Source: Marvinbryantia sp. (GTDB lineage: Bacteria; Bacillota; Clostridia; Lachnospirales; Lachnospiraceae). Taken from it: 64,000 nucleotides of DNA. Below the pieces are notes generated by a model, which was not told the origin of the DNA, did not search any database, and saw only the letters and a list, made by a program, of their open reading frames with translations. Below, in pieces: positions 33,798 through 43,106 of the stretch. Made by a program: the position numbers and the translations under genes. Each line of letters starts with the position of its first letter. Position 1 is the first letter of the stretch. Where the stretch lies: contig JAEDFS010000003.1 of assembly GCA_016297895.1 (NCBI GenBank), forward strand, positions 37,758 through 101,757, in the 5' to 3' direction.

Positions 33798-35011
33798 GCC
33801 TGCTCTTCTCCTTTCGTCATAAGTTTCACATAAAACTGTTCCAGCTCGGCTGCGTTCATCAGAACCGGCACGGGATACAGCGGGTTTGCTTCTTTGTCTG
33901 CATAATGAGCGAGCTTGGGAATGTCCTCTTCCCGGATGGCATCAATGGTATCTCCGATGCCGAAGCGGTGCTTCATTTCCCGGATGGCATCGATAAATAA
34001 CTGTGCACCTTCTGCTTCCGGGGTTCCTTTCTCACAGAGTCCGGCTTCTGCCGCCAGGCGGCAGAGCTTTTTGTGGATGGAAGGACCGTAGGATTCCAGG
34101 ACAAAGGGGAGCAGTACCGCATTGGCAAGTCCGTGGGGCACGTTGTATTCCCCTCCCAGAGAATGGGCAACGGCATGGACATAGCCTACATAGGATTTGG
34201 TGAAAGCGCAGCCGGCATAGTAGGCTGCATGAAGCATATTTCTTCTGGCCTCCACATTGGTTCCGTCCGTGTAGGCAGTATCGATGTTTTCAAAGATCAG
34301 TTTCACTGCCATAAGAGCATTCTTACGGGTTCCGCAGGTGGTGGAATTGCCGATGTAGGCTTCCACCGCATGGGTCAGCGCATCCATACCGGTGGTTGCA
34401 GTGATAAATGGCGGAAGGCTTAAGGTGACCTTGGGATCCAGTACTGCGTACCGGGGAATCAGCGGAAAATCGTTGATGGCGTATTTGTGGCGTGTCCGGG
34501 CGTCGGTGATGACGGCTGCCAGAGTGGTCTCGCTGCCGGTTCCCGCTGTGGTGGGGATGGCAATGAGAAGGGGCAGTTTTTTGCGGACCTTCAGAATCCC
34601 CTTCATTTTTGAGAGGGGCGTGTGAGGTCTGGCGATCCGGGCTCCTACAGCCTTGGCACAGTCCATACTGGAGCCGCCGCCAAAACCGATGATGCAGTCG
34701 CAGCCGTTTGTCAGATACAGCTCCATGGCTTCCGCCACGTTGTCTGTGGTTGGGTTTGCCACGGTTTTATCATAGATCGTATAAAGAAGTTCGTTGTCCG
34801 TGAGTGCGGTCTCCAGGCGGTCCAGAAGTCCCAGCTTACGGATGCCGGCGTCCGTGATGATCAGGACGTTGCTGCATTTTTTCTTCCGGATCACCTCCGG
34901 GAGAGCCTTCACACTTCCGACGATCTCCGGTGTACGGTAAGGCAGGAAGGGGAGAGCGATCTTAAATACTGTCTGAAAGGTACGGCAGTAACATTTTTTT
35001 AATGGGTTCAT
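33794..35011 (-). CDS. Iron-containing alcohol dehydrogenase
   Basis: 405 residues of the Fe-ADH (group III) family. Motifs: IGFGGGSSMDCAKAVG (NAD(P) binding), PTTAGTGSETT, DALTHAVEAYIG and GYVHAVAHSLGGEYNVPHG (metal-binding His residues). I chose the start 7 bases after AAAGGA; earlier Met codons have no site. First gene of a two-gene operon with the aldehyde dehydrogenase. The chain is longer at the N-terminus than many family members, with a basic-aromatic lead (CYCRTFQTVFKI). Confidence 0.92.
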   Translation of the reverse strand: MNPLKKCYCRTFQTVFKIALPFLPYRTPEIVGSVKALPEVIRKKKCSNVLIITDAGIRKLGLLDRLETALTDNELLYTIYDKTVANPTTDNVAEAMELYLTNGCDCIIGFGGGSSMDCAKAVGARIARPHTPLSKMKGILKVRKKLPLLIAIPTTAGTGSETTLAAVITDARTRHKYAINDFPLIPRYAVLDPKVTLSLPPFITATTGMDALTHAVEAYIGNSTTCGTRKNALMAVKLIFENIDTAYTDGTNVEARRNMLHAAYYAGCAFTKSYVGYVHAVAHSLGGEYNVPHGLANAVLLPFVLESYGPSIHKKLCRLAAEAGLCEKGTPEAEGAQLFIDAIREMKHRFGIGDTIDAIREEDIPKLAHYADKEANPLYPVPVLMNAAELEQFYVKLMTKGEEQA

Positions 35012-35084
35012 GACAAAATCCTTTCGATAATCAAACATTTTGACTATCAGCATACGCCTTTTGCTGTGAAAATGCAAGAAAAAA

Positions 35085-35116
35085 CGGAGCACTCCACAGG
35101 AAAATGGAGTGCTCCG
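35085..35116 (-). terminator. Terminator of the ABC-2 exporter operon
   Basis: Perfect 12-base stem CGGAGCACTCCA / TGGAGTGCTCCG. On the minus strand it is followed by six T. Confidence 0.92.
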
Positions 35117-35137
35117 CAGAAAACAGGCGGAATCGGA

Positions 35138-35923
35138 TCAGACAATATCTTTTCTGCAGTATTTGCAGAATCCGATCAGAATCCCGGCAGCGCCAAGAAG
35201 CATTCCGGGAATGAGCATGGCAGGATCCAGGGAACCGCTGCTTATGATGGAGGCGCCGTCTGCGTATCCGAAGGGCGTGATGTATTTTAAAAATGCGGCA
35301 CGGTCGGACAGATTGGCGATCAGGTTCAGAAAGTAAGCAATGGTGGCGATACCAAGGCCGATTCCGAATCCGCTGCTGTGAAGGAATGCGGAGATCCCGA
35401 AGCAGATGCCGGCAAGCTCCAGCTGAAGAAGATAGTAGGACACATGAAGCAGACTGAGCTCCTTCAGAGGGAGGGTTTCTCCGATCATCAGTATGGAGAG
35501 GATCACGATGACAAAGGAGAGCAGATTCATAAGGGTAATCTGCAGCAGGACTGCACCCAGTTTTTCCCCGGCGATACGCCGGCGGCTTACCGGGTGAGTC
35601 AGAAGAAATTCAGCGGTGTGATCCTTTTCTTCTTTGGATAACATGGGCACGGCGCAGAAAGCGGCAAAGAAGGCCCCGCCAAGTCCCATGATGTTGCCGC
35701 ATTCAATGGCATAGAAGCCGGTCAGTTCCCCAAAGTTCAGCACATCCATACCGAAGGCTTTGGTAAAGCTTCCCATGGAGGCAAACAGGGAAGAGACCCC
35801 AGCCATCTGTGCTTTCATTTCAGGAAACAGAAACACACAGATCAACAGCAAAAATGCAATGGAGATCGTCCAGATCAGAAAGGAAAGTCTGCCCTGACGC
35901 AGTTCGTGTCTTAAGATCGTCAT
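35138..35923 (-). CDS. ABC-2 type transporter permease
   Basis: 261 residues with about six membrane helices. N-terminal TILRHELRQGRLSFLIWTI is typical of the ABC-2 group of antibiotic/lipid exporters. A cytoplasmic loop contains LLTHPVSRRRIAGEKLGAVLL, the usual coupling motif. ATGA-coupled to the ATPase gene upstream. Substrate unknown; the TetR regulator suggests an inducible efflux role. Confidence 0.87.
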   Translation of the reverse strand: MTILRHELRQGRLSFLIWTISIAFLLLICVFLFPEMKAQMAGVSSLFASMGSFTKAFGMDVLNFGELTGFYAIECGNIMGLGGAFFAAFCAVPMLSKEEKDHTAEFLLTHPVSRRRIAGEKLGAVLLQITLMNLLSFVIVILSILMIGETLPLKELSLLHVSYYLLQLELAGICFGISAFLHSSGFGIGLGIATIAYFLNLIANLSDRAAFLKYITPFGYADGASIISSGSLDPAMLIPGMLLGAAGILIGFCKYCRKDIV

Positions 35924-36819
35924 TTCGATTCGCCTCCTTCGGTATAATAATGAAGAAAGATCTCTTCCAGGTCCGGTTCTGCAATGGAGAGGTCTGTCAG
36001 AGGAAGTTTTGACAGATATGCCGTCAGTTCCCGGATATCACCGCCATATAAAAAGCTGATGCCGTTTTCAAGAAGATGCGTATCCCGGACGTGAGCAAGG
36101 CCGGTAAGGTCTGTGGTGCCGTGAAGAGTGATACGTTTGGCACTTGTCTTTGACAGGGCTTCCACCGTATCGCAGGCGATGATCCTGCCTTCCCGGATAA
36201 TGGCTGCCCGGGTGCAGTTACGCTGGATCTCGGATAGAATATGGGAAGAGAGGAACACCGTGGTTCCTCGAAGGTTTCGTTCCTTTAAAATAGAGAAAAA
36301 CTCTCTCTGCATCAGAGGATCCAGCCCGCTTGTGGGCTCATCCAGGATACACAGCCTGGGGTTATGCTGAAGCGCACAGACGATTCCCACTTTTTTCCGG
36401 TTTCCGAAGGAAAGTTCCTCTACTTTTCTGGAAGTATCCAGCTGAAGACGTTCGCAGAGTTCGTTCGCCTCTTTCCGGCAGTCTTTTTTTCGAAGATCTG
36501 CAGACAGGCGCAGAATATCCCGTACCCGCATGCCGTTGTAAAAGACGGCTTCAGAAGGAAGGTAACCGATCTCGGAGAGCACTTCCCGGCGGTTTATGGG
36601 GGATACATTCTGCCCGATGATGATTTTTCCAAGGACAGATGCAGTCCCGGAATTTGCTTCAATGAGACCCAGCAGAGTCCGGATGGTGGTACTTTTCCCG
36701 GCACCGTTAGGGCCGATAAAGCCGAAAAATTCTCCTTCAGAGACCGTCAGATCCAGGTCTGTGATGCCCCTGGCTTTTCCATAATATTTTGTCAGTTGTT
36801 CTGTGTGGATCATATCCAA
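35920..36819 (-). CDS. ABC transporter ATP-binding protein
   Basis: 299 residues. Walker A GPNGAGKSTT (about 37-46), signature LSFGN (a non-canonical LSGGQ replacement seen in many ABC-2 ATPases), Walker B LCILDEPTSGLD, H-loop LSSHIL. The C-terminal ~80 residues are the regulatory extension, ending EIFLHYY. Partner of the permease at 35138 (4-base overlap), 3 bases after tetR. Confidence 0.92.
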   Translation of the reverse strand: MDMIHTEQLTKYYGKARGITDLDLTVSEGEFFGFIGPNGAGKSTTIRTLLGLIEANSGTASVLGKIIIGQNVSPINRREVLSEIGYLPSEAVFYNGMRVRDILRLSADLRKKDCRKEANELCERLQLDTSRKVEELSFGNRKKVGIVCALQHNPRLCILDEPTSGLDPLMQREFFSILKERNLRGTTVFLSSHILSEIQRNCTRAAIIREGRIIACDTVEALSKTSAKRITLHGTTDLTGLAHVRDTHLLENGISFLYGGDIRELTAYLSKLPLTDLSIAEPDLEEIFLHYYTEGGESK

Positions 36820-36822
36820 TCC

Positions 36823-37440
36823 TTATCCCTCCTCTTTTCTCAGATAGATCTGTTTCCAGAAATCCATCAGTTCGTTGAAATCTTTTTCAATCCGGTCCAC
36901 ATCCAGCGGGCCCCTTTGCAGCGCTTCCCACAGATAACCTTCCGATGCCCAGTACATTTCCCGATACATCAGCTTCAGATCCAGCCCGGGAAGGAATTGC
37001 CCGGGATCCAACTTCTGCAGGGCCCGGTAGGCCTTGCGGTGAAAATGAGTCTGGTAGCTTTCCTGGATCGCCAGGCGGATCTCCGGTTCTTTTTCATAAA
37101 AAGCTTTCATTACAAAACCGGTCATGTCGGGATACTTTTTCATGATCCGGATCTTTGCCTGCATACCTGCGGACATCATATCAAATAAATCTGTTTTCTC
37201 ATAACAGCCGTACCGATTCAGACAGTCCAGTGTGGTCTGGGCTGCCTCCTCCCATAAGAACAGATAGAGACCAAGCTTGTTGTGAAAGTAATGAAATAAA
37301 AGCGGCTTGCTGATTCCGGCGGCATCTGCGATCTCGCTCATGGGACTTTTGCGGTAGGAGTTCCGGGAAAACACCTGAAAGCCGGCATTGATGATGGCCT
37401 GCTGTTTTTCTTCCGGCAGGAGAAAAAATTTATTGTTCAT
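36823..37440 (-). CDS. TetR/AcrR-family transcriptional regulator
   Basis: 205 residues. The N-terminal helix-turn-helix is FSRNSYRKSPMSEIADAAGISKPLLFHYF at about 20-48. The C-terminal ligand domain is all-helical. The ATG at 37440 is 7 bases after AGGGGG; the ATG at 37446 is too close. It leads the ABC-2 operon, and the likely operator pair lies upstream at 37511-37626, so it should repress itself and perhaps the divergent secreted-protein gene. Ligand unknown. Confidence 0.88.
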   Translation of the reverse strand: MNNKFFLLPEEKQQAIINAGFQVFSRNSYRKSPMSEIADAAGISKPLLFHYFHNKLGLYLFLWEEAAQTTLDCLNRYGCYEKTDLFDMMSAGMQAKIRIMKKYPDMTGFVMKAFYEKEPEIRLAIQESYQTHFHRKAYRALQKLDPGQFLPGLDLKLMYREMYWASEGYLWEALQRGPLDVDRIEKDFNELMDFWKQIYLRKEEG

Positions 37441-37510
37441 AAACATACCCCCTGTGATACAGTATAGTGCCTGTTGACCGATTTTGAGAAGACCCTATTT
37501 GGAAAAAGAT

Positions 37511-37532
37511 TCAGGAATGCCACCGGCATTCC
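37511..37532. promoter_or_regulatory. Operator-like palindrome, left site
   Basis: GGAATGCC-ACC-GGCATTCC (37514-37532) is a perfect 19-base palindrome. The 17 bases from 37511 recur inverted at 37610-37626. Located between the divergent tetR and 37657 genes. Confidence 0.6.
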
Positions 37533-37555
37533 AGCTGCAAAAAATAAGGAAAACA

Positions 37556-37584
37556 TTGCGGGATAAAACGGGGTCTGGTATAAT
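37556..37584 (+). promoter_or_regulatory. Promoter of the secreted-protein gene
   Basis: -35 TTGCGG, 17-base spacer, consensus -10 TATAAT (37579-37584), framed by the two operator-like palindromes. Confidence 0.78.
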
Positions 37585-37605
37585 CAGGATAGATTTTGAG
37601 ATCAA

Positions 37606-37626
37606 GAACGCCGGTGGCATTCCTGA
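37606..37626. promoter_or_regulatory. Operator-like palindrome, right site
   Basis: GCCGGTGGCATTCCTGA is the exact inverse of the left site. The palindrome here has one mismatch (GAACGCC / GGCATTC). Just downstream of the predicted transcript start, so a bound repressor would block it. Confidence 0.6.
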
Positions 37627-37656
37627 TTGTCATCAAAATATAGAAGGAGGGCTTTT

Positions 37657-38544
37657 ATGAAAAGTAAACTGGCAGCAGCAATAACGGGGTGTATGATGGT
37701 ACTGTCTGTATGGAATGTGAGCGCTGAGGAAGCGGAGCAGGTGACCATGCGTCAGATCGTAGAGGCAAACGAGGGAGCAGATTTCCTGAAAGAAGGGATC
37801 AGCTACCGGGTGGAAATCAATTCCGGGGATTATGCAGAGATAGATTATGCGGATCCGGAATTTAGAAGTATCACGTTTATCAACGGAGAGGAAGAATTTA
37901 CAGAAGTTTATGCGGACAATGTAATTATGTGGAAAGAAGACGGGGAATATCAGGTATATCTTTGTATGGATGAAAACTGGTACCACGAAAACCAGAGAGT
38001 GTTTGAAAATGTTCTGGATATGGAATCTTCGGAGAGAGAGACGATCGAGGAATGTGTGAAGGACGGAGATGTTCTGATTGTCAGAACGCGCGGCGCTGAG
38101 GAAGATACCAGGGCGAATCTTGAATCTATGGGTATGGAGTACGAAGAGGGAAGCTATATGGAACTGACCTATACAGTGGATGCGCAGACTTTGGCTCTTC
38201 AGGAAGTGGATGAGGTTATCGTAAAAGCGGACGGAACAGAGGTGGATTTCGGGTGTATAAAGGTAACCTACAATCCGGAAAGGCCGGAAATCGCAGAACA
38301 GATGTATCAGGACGTGATGAAGGCTCCCCAGACCAAAACGATTACCTTTGTACTGGATCCGGATACGGAAACGGAAAAGACATTTACTGCTACAATTTCG
38401 GCAGACTGCCCCTTATATCCGGCATTTCCGGAAGGATATGAGGACTTCTATTATGACCGGGAATGTACAGAGAAAGTGGATGATGACGTGAAAGTGGATC
38501 TGGAGAAGGAAAATATCTTCTACAGCATTCCTTCACAGAAATAA
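37657..38544 (+). CDS. Secreted acidic protein, unknown function
   Basis: 295 residues with a signal peptide (SKLAAAITGCMMVLSVWNVSAEE; cleavage after VSA). The mature part is strongly acidic and beta-rich, with repeated strand patterns (FLKEGISYRVEINSGDYAEID, YMELTYTVDAQTLALQEVDEV). It ends in a short domain TITFVLDPDTETEKTFTATIS with FYYDRECTEKV that looks like an InlB/Listeria-type repeat fragment. AAGGAGGG stands before the ATG. Divergent from tetR and controlled by a promoter flanked by two palindromes. Confidence 0.72.
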   Translation: MKSKLAAAITGCMMVLSVWNVSAEEAEQVTMRQIVEANEGADFLKEGISYRVEINSGDYAEIDYADPEFRSITFINGEEEFTEVYADNVIMWKEDGEYQVYLCMDENWYHENQRVFENVLDMESSERETIEECVKDGDVLIVRTRGAEEDTRANLESMGMEYEEGSYMELTYTVDAQTLALQEVDEVIVKADGTEVDFGCIKVTYNPERPEIAEQMYQDVMKAPQTKTITFVLDPDTETEKTFTATISADCPLYPAFPEGYEDFYYDRECTEKVDDDVKVDLEKENIFYSIPSQK

Positions 38545-38580
38545 AAATTTGTACGGAAAAGTGACGGACAGGAGGAACGT

Positions 38581-39714
38581 ATGAGTAAGAAAGTGATCGT
38601 AGCGGGACATGTATGTGTGGATATTACACCTGTATTTCCGGCTTATCAGAAGGTGGAAAAAGTTGCCGATGTGCTGGTGCCCGGAAAACTCGTTCAGATG
38701 GACGGAATCGATATCCATACGGGAGGTGCGGTGTCCAATACCGGCCTGGCCATGAAGATTCTGGGAGCGGATGTGTGCCTGATGGGAAAGACCGGAAAGG
38801 ATGAACTGGGAACGATTCTTAAGAATATTTTTGAAGGATACGATGCCGCAGAAGGGATCCTGACAGCGGAGGGAGAGCGGACCTCTTATACCATTGCCAT
38901 TGCGCTTCCCGGAATTGACCGTACGTTTCTTCATGATCCGGGATGCAATGATACCTTTTCCTATCGGGATATTCCGGAAGAAAAACTAAGCGGCGTATCC
39001 CTGTTTCATTTCGGATATCCCTCTCTGATGAGAAATATGTATCGGGACGGCGGAAAAGAATTTCTGGAAATGGTGAAAATGCTGAAGGCAAGAGGGATTG
39101 CCACTTCTGTGGATCTGGCGATGATTGACGGGAAAAGTGAAGGCGGACGGGAAGACTGGAGAAAGATCCTGGAAGAAGCACTGCCCTATATTGATTTTTT
39201 TGTGCCCAGTATCGAAGAACTGTGCTGGATGATCGACCGGCCCAGATATGAAAAGTGGGCTGCCCGTGCCGGAGGTGGGGATATGGCAATGATCCTGGAT
39301 CCGGAAAAGGATATCAAACCGGTGGCGGATCAGTGCATGGAGCTTGGAGCAAAGGTACTGATGCTCAAATGCGGGGCTCCCGGACTGTATTACAGGACAG
39401 CAGGCGAAGAGAAGCTGCGGGAACTTTCCGGGATCGTGGGGATTGATGAAAAAGACTGGGCGGACCGGGAAGGGTTTGAGATCAGTTATGTACCGGAGAG
39501 AGTGCTGTCCGGGACCGGAGCGGGAGATACTACCATAGCCGCATTTCTGACCTCCATGCTGGAAGGGTATCCCTTTGAGATGTGTATCCACCTGGCGGCA
39601 GCCCAGGGAGCCTGCTGTGTGGCGGCTTATGATTCCTTAAGCGGTCTGAAGCCTTTGAAGGAACTGGAAGAAAAGATCAAAAACGGCTGGGAAAAACAGA
39701 ATTTTCCCGGATAG
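38581..39714 (+). CDS. PfkB-family carbohydrate/nucleoside kinase
   Basis: 377 residues, ribokinase fold. Motifs: HTGGAVSNTGLAMKILG near residue 45, VDLAMIDGKSE, PSIEELCWM, MLKCGAPGLYY, and the catalytic GTGAGDTTIAAFLTSML near 310. No specific substrate can be read from the family; the length exceeds E. coli ribokinase by ~70 residues with an insert around 230-290. Followed 20 bases later by aroK; AGGAGG lies before the ATG. Confidence 0.85.
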   Translation: MSKKVIVAGHVCVDITPVFPAYQKVEKVADVLVPGKLVQMDGIDIHTGGAVSNTGLAMKILGADVCLMGKTGKDELGTILKNIFEGYDAAEGILTAEGERTSYTIAIALPGIDRTFLHDPGCNDTFSYRDIPEEKLSGVSLFHFGYPSLMRNMYRDGGKEFLEMVKMLKARGIATSVDLAMIDGKSEGGREDWRKILEEALPYIDFFVPSIEELCWMIDRPRYEKWAARAGGGDMAMILDPEKDIKPVADQCMELGAKVLMLKCGAPGLYYRTAGEEKLRELSGIVGIDEKDWADREGFEISYVPERVLSGTGAGDTTIAAFLTSMLEGYPFEMCIHLAAAQGACCVAAYDSLSGLKPLKELEEKIKNGWEKQNFPG

Positions 39715-39734
39715 CGTAAAATGAGGAGTGCATC

Positions 39735-40244
39735 ATGAACAATATCATACTGATCGGAATGCCCGGTGCGGGAAAAAGCACCGTTGGCGTGGTACTTGCA
39801 AAAAAAATGGGGTATTGTTTTGTGGATTCGGATCTGGTCATTCAGGAGCGGACGAAAAAGCTTCTGCATGAGATCATTACGGAAAAGGGACAGGAAGGAT
39901 TTCTGGAAGTGGAGAATCGGATCAATGCTTCCCTGGAACTGGAACGTACGGTGCTGGCCACCGGCGGCAGTGCCATTTACGGAAAGGAAGCCATGGAGCA
40001 TCTGAAAAAGATCGGAACGGTAGTCTATCTCAAACTGTCCCATCATACGATCGCCAGACGTCTGGGAGATCTTCATGAGAGAGGGGTGGCCCTGAAGGAG
40101 GGGCAGACGCTGATGGATCTGTATGAAGAACGGATCCCGTATTATGAGAAATATGCGGATCTTACGGTGAATTGTGAGAAAAAGGCGATTCGCAGGATCG
40201 TGGAGGAGATCGCAGGCAAGGTGGAACGGTTGAAAGGAGTATGA
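39735..40244 (+). CDS. aroK: Shikimate kinase
   Basis: 169 residues. Phosphorylates shikimate to shikimate-3-phosphate in aromatic amino-acid synthesis. P-loop GMPGAGKST (about 8-16), shikimate-site FVDSDLVIQ and GFLEVENR, the ATGGSA motif, and the lid ARRLGDLHERG. The stop overlaps the following ATG by 4 bases. No other shikimate gene is near, so the placement is unusual; a gluconate-type kinase is the less likely alternative. Confidence 0.85.
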   Translation: MNNIILIGMPGAGKSTVGVVLAKKMGYCFVDSDLVIQERTKKLLHEIITEKGQEGFLEVENRINASLELERTVLATGGSAIYGKEAMEHLKKIGTVVYLKLSHHTIARRLGDLHERGVALKEGQTLMDLYEERIPYYEKYADLTVNCEKKAIRRIVEEIAGKVERLKGV

Positions 40245-43069
40245 GCGTGAAAAGAGAAAGTCTGGCAGGAAGATGGAAAATCTGGGTTGGGATTCTGCTT
40301 TTGAAGGCAGGAATCATCTGGACGTGCCCTATTTTCGTTTTTGCGGCAGGAAATCAGAGTGTTGAGAGAGAAATGGAGGCTGCGATCCTGGATGATACAT
40401 CAGGGGCTGCGCTTGAGGAGGCACCGTCTTTTCAGTATTTTTCTTCTCGACTGACATCCTCGGGATGGGATTACGGAGATCAGCTTAGCGGAAATGAACT
40501 GCAGATCTACAAGACGCTGGAGTCCGTAACGGATATGAAGGAGTATTATTATGAGTCTTCATCCTCTAAAAAGGGAATCCAGGTAAAATTATCCCAGCCT
40601 TATATCTGTTCCGGTACGACAGGGACTTATAGGGAGTCCAGCGGATATCAGAAGGCGCAGAAAGAATGGAATCGGGCAACCCATGCATACATCCGGGATT
40701 ATGGGGAGAAATACTGGATCTACTATTTTGTGATTGGTATGCAGTATTCGGTGGGAAATGACTGTGTAATCATCGATTCGCTGACGTTGTATCCCAGGGA
40801 TTATTATTCGGAGATCCGCTCGGAATTCGGTATTACCGATGAAGCTTTGAATCAGGCCATTCAGAAAATCCGGGGAATCAGCGGAAGATATAAGAAAGTC
40901 AAAGCGGCCCATGACTATGTGGCAGAACTGGTCACTTACAACAGTGCGAATCTGAATGCCGCTTACGGTCATACCATCACAGGAGGTCTGCTGGAAAAAT
41001 ATAATCATCTGGGAGTCTGTGAGTGTTATGCGAAGCTCTTCCGCCTGATCTGTGAGAAAAATGGAATTCCCTGTATTCTGGTGACCGGTGGAAAATCCAA
41101 AGACAGCAGCGGAAACGTCATTGCAAATCATATGTGGAACTACGTCCAGATGGAAGACGGGAACTGGTATGTGGTGGATGTGACCTGGGATGACCAGAGC
41201 TACGGAATTTATACCAATTATTTTCTGGCAGGATATAACAGCCAGGGATTCAACGGGAAAAAAGTGGGAGAAGATCATTTGCCGGTAGGCTGCTTCAGCT
41301 CTTCGGTAAGTTATGAGACTTTTATATTACCGGCCATGGCAATGGAAGCTTATGAAACGGCTTCAGAGATAGAAGTGACAGGAATCACCCTGGATCAGAC
41401 AACAATGATCGTAGAAGAAGACGGTACGTCACAGCTTGACGTGTCCGGGTATCTGCCAGAGAATGCAAACGTAGGAAAAGAGGTGAAATATGTATCTTCA
41501 GATCCGCTTGTTGCAGAGGTGGATACAAGCGGAAAGATTTTGGGAAAGAAACCCGGAACGGCTGTGATCACGGTGTCCAGCAGAGAATACCCGGAGGTAA
41601 AAACCCAGTGCACCGTGACAGTGAGAGCTCATGTGTACGGAAATCCTGTGACAGAAAAAGAAGCAACCTGCCTGGAAGACGGAGTAAAGAGGTATACCTG
41701 TACCAATGCAGGGTGTTCGGCAGAGAAAAAGGAGCCTGTTCCGGCCAAAGGGCATACGTCAGGAGAGTGGAAGGTAACCAAAGCAGCGACCTGTACGGAA
41801 GCCGGAAAGAAAGTGAAAAACTGTACGGTATGCCAGAAGCAGCTGGAGGAGGCAGAAATACCGGCCACGGGGCACAGCTACGGTTCCTGGCAGACGGTGA
41901 CAGCGGCGACCTGCGAGAGTGCAGAAGTGCAGAAGAGGACCTGTGTCTGCGGAGCCAGTGAGACGAGAAGCTACGGAAGTGCCAAAGAGCATACGGTTGA
42001 GTGGGAAGTTGTAAAAGCGGCCACCTGTACGGAAGCCGGGAAGAAGATAGAAAAATGTACCGTATGTCAGAAGTATCTGGATAAAGAGGAGAAAATCCCG
42101 GCCACGGGGCACAGCTACGGTTCCTGGCAGACGGTGACAGCGGCGACCTGCGAGAGTGCAGAAGTGCAGAAGAGGACCTGTGCCTACTGCGGAGCCAGTG
42201 AGACGAGAAGCGGAAGTGCCAAAGAACATACGGCAGGAGAGTGGAAGGTAACCAAAGCGGCCACCTGTACGGAAACCGGAAAGAAAGTGAAAAACTGTAC
42301 GGTATGCCAGAAGCAGCTGGAGGAGGCAGAAATACCGGCCACTGGGCACAGCTACGGTTCCTGGCAGACGGTGACAGCAGCGACCTGCGAGAGTGCAGAA
42401 GTTCAGAAGAGAACCTGTGCCTACTGCGGGGCCAGTGAGACGAGAAGCTACGGAAGTGCCAAAGGACATACGGCAGGAGAGTGGAAGGTAACAAAGAGTG
42501 CTACGGGAAGTAAAACCGGGGTGAAAGAGCAGTATTGCAGCGTCTGCGGCAAGAAGATCGCTTCGGAAAGTATTGCCCGGACGAAGGTTACTTTAAATGC
42601 TTCATCCATTCCTCTGCAGCGCAAAAAGAGCACTACGGCTTTGAAAATCAAGTCCTACACGAAGGGGGATTCCGTTGCTCAATGGACTTCTGATAAGCCA
42701 AGCATTGTTTCAGTAAATAAAAAGACTGGAAAGCTGACTGCAAAAAAGAACGGAAAGGCTGTAATAACGGTCACGATGAAGAGTGGCGCAAAGGCAAGCT
42801 GTATTGTAAACGTGCAGAGCGGGACAGTGAAGACCACCAGGATCACAGTGCCGAAGAGTGCAGTGACGCTGAAGACAAAACAGACTTATACGATAAAAGT
42901 GACCAGAACGCCCATTACCACTCAGGAGACTGTGAAATTCAGTTCTTCCAATAAGAAAATAGCCACTGTGAGTTCCAAAGGGAAAATCACTGCCAAAAAG
43001 AAAGGAAAAGCAACGATCACGGTCAGATCGGGAAAGAAATACGTAAAGATTAAAGTAACGGTGAAATAG
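40241..43069 (+). CDS. Secreted transglutaminase-like/BIG2 surface protein with Cys-rich repeats
   Basis: 942 residues. A signal segment (IWVGILLLKAGIIWTCPIFVFA) precedes a helical region (~60-230). A transglutaminase core follows with Cys260 (GVCECYAK), His297 (NHMWNYV) and Asp313 (VVDVTWD). A BIG2 Ig-like domain lies at ~385-465. The array of CxxC-type repeats (~470-750; GHSYGSWQTV..., CTVCQK, CAYCGAS) comes next. Two C-terminal BIG2 domains end in KKKGKATITVRSGKKYVKIKV. The protein is probably a cross-linking or protein-processing surface protein. A paralogue is at 49658. ATGA overlap with aroK makes the transcription unit odd for a surface protein. Confidence 0.85.
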   Translation: MSVKRESLAGRWKIWVGILLLKAGIIWTCPIFVFAAGNQSVEREMEAAILDDTSGAALEEAPSFQYFSSRLTSSGWDYGDQLSGNELQIYKTLESVTDMKEYYYESSSSKKGIQVKLSQPYICSGTTGTYRESSGYQKAQKEWNRATHAYIRDYGEKYWIYYFVIGMQYSVGNDCVIIDSLTLYPRDYYSEIRSEFGITDEALNQAIQKIRGISGRYKKVKAAHDYVAELVTYNSANLNAAYGHTITGGLLEKYNHLGVCECYAKLFRLICEKNGIPCILVTGGKSKDSSGNVIANHMWNYVQMEDGNWYVVDVTWDDQSYGIYTNYFLAGYNSQGFNGKKVGEDHLPVGCFSSSVSYETFILPAMAMEAYETASEIEVTGITLDQTTMIVEEDGTSQLDVSGYLPENANVGKEVKYVSSDPLVAEVDTSGKILGKKPGTAVITVSSREYPEVKTQCTVTVRAHVYGNPVTEKEATCLEDGVKRYTCTNAGCSAEKKEPVPAKGHTSGEWKVTKAATCTEAGKKVKNCTVCQKQLEEAEIPATGHSYGSWQTVTAATCESAEVQKRTCVCGASETRSYGSAKEHTVEWEVVKAATCTEAGKKIEKCTVCQKYLDKEEKIPATGHSYGSWQTVTAATCESAEVQKRTCAYCGASETRSGSAKEHTAGEWKVTKAATCTETGKKVKNCTVCQKQLEEAEIPATGHSYGSWQTVTAATCESAEVQKRTCAYCGASETRSYGSAKGHTAGEWKVTKSATGSKTGVKEQYCSVCGKKIASESIARTKVTLNASSIPLQRKKSTTALKIKSYTKGDSVAQWTSDKPSIVSVNKKTGKLTAKKNGKAVITVTMKSGAKASCIVNVQSGTVKTTRITVPKSAVTLKTKQTYTIKVTRTPITTQETVKFSSSNKKIATVSSKGKITAKKKGKATITVRSGKKYVKIKVTVK
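41752..42490 (+). repeat. In-gene tandem repeats of ~240 bp (three copies plus a partial)
   Basis: Copies begin near 41752, 41990 and 42230, each encoding a pair of zinc-ribbon-like modules (GEWKVTKAATCTEAGKK.. and GHSYGSWQTVTAATCESAEV..). Copies differ by in-frame single-codon gains and losses (SYGSAKEHT versus SGSAKEHT) and point changes, which suggests recombination between copies. Confidence 0.85.
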
Positions 43070-43106
43070 AAGATGAGAAACCGTAGCTTTGGGAAATGAC
43101 ATGAAA

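Noticed and set aside
41752..42490. CRISPR-like regular repeats
   Set aside because: Units of ~240 bp encode protein in frame and there are no short spacers; no CRISPR array is in the window.
41568..42494. Long minus-strand and repeat-like open frames in the Cys-rich array
   Set aside because: They arise from the tandem repeats of the surface-protein gene and have no start signals.
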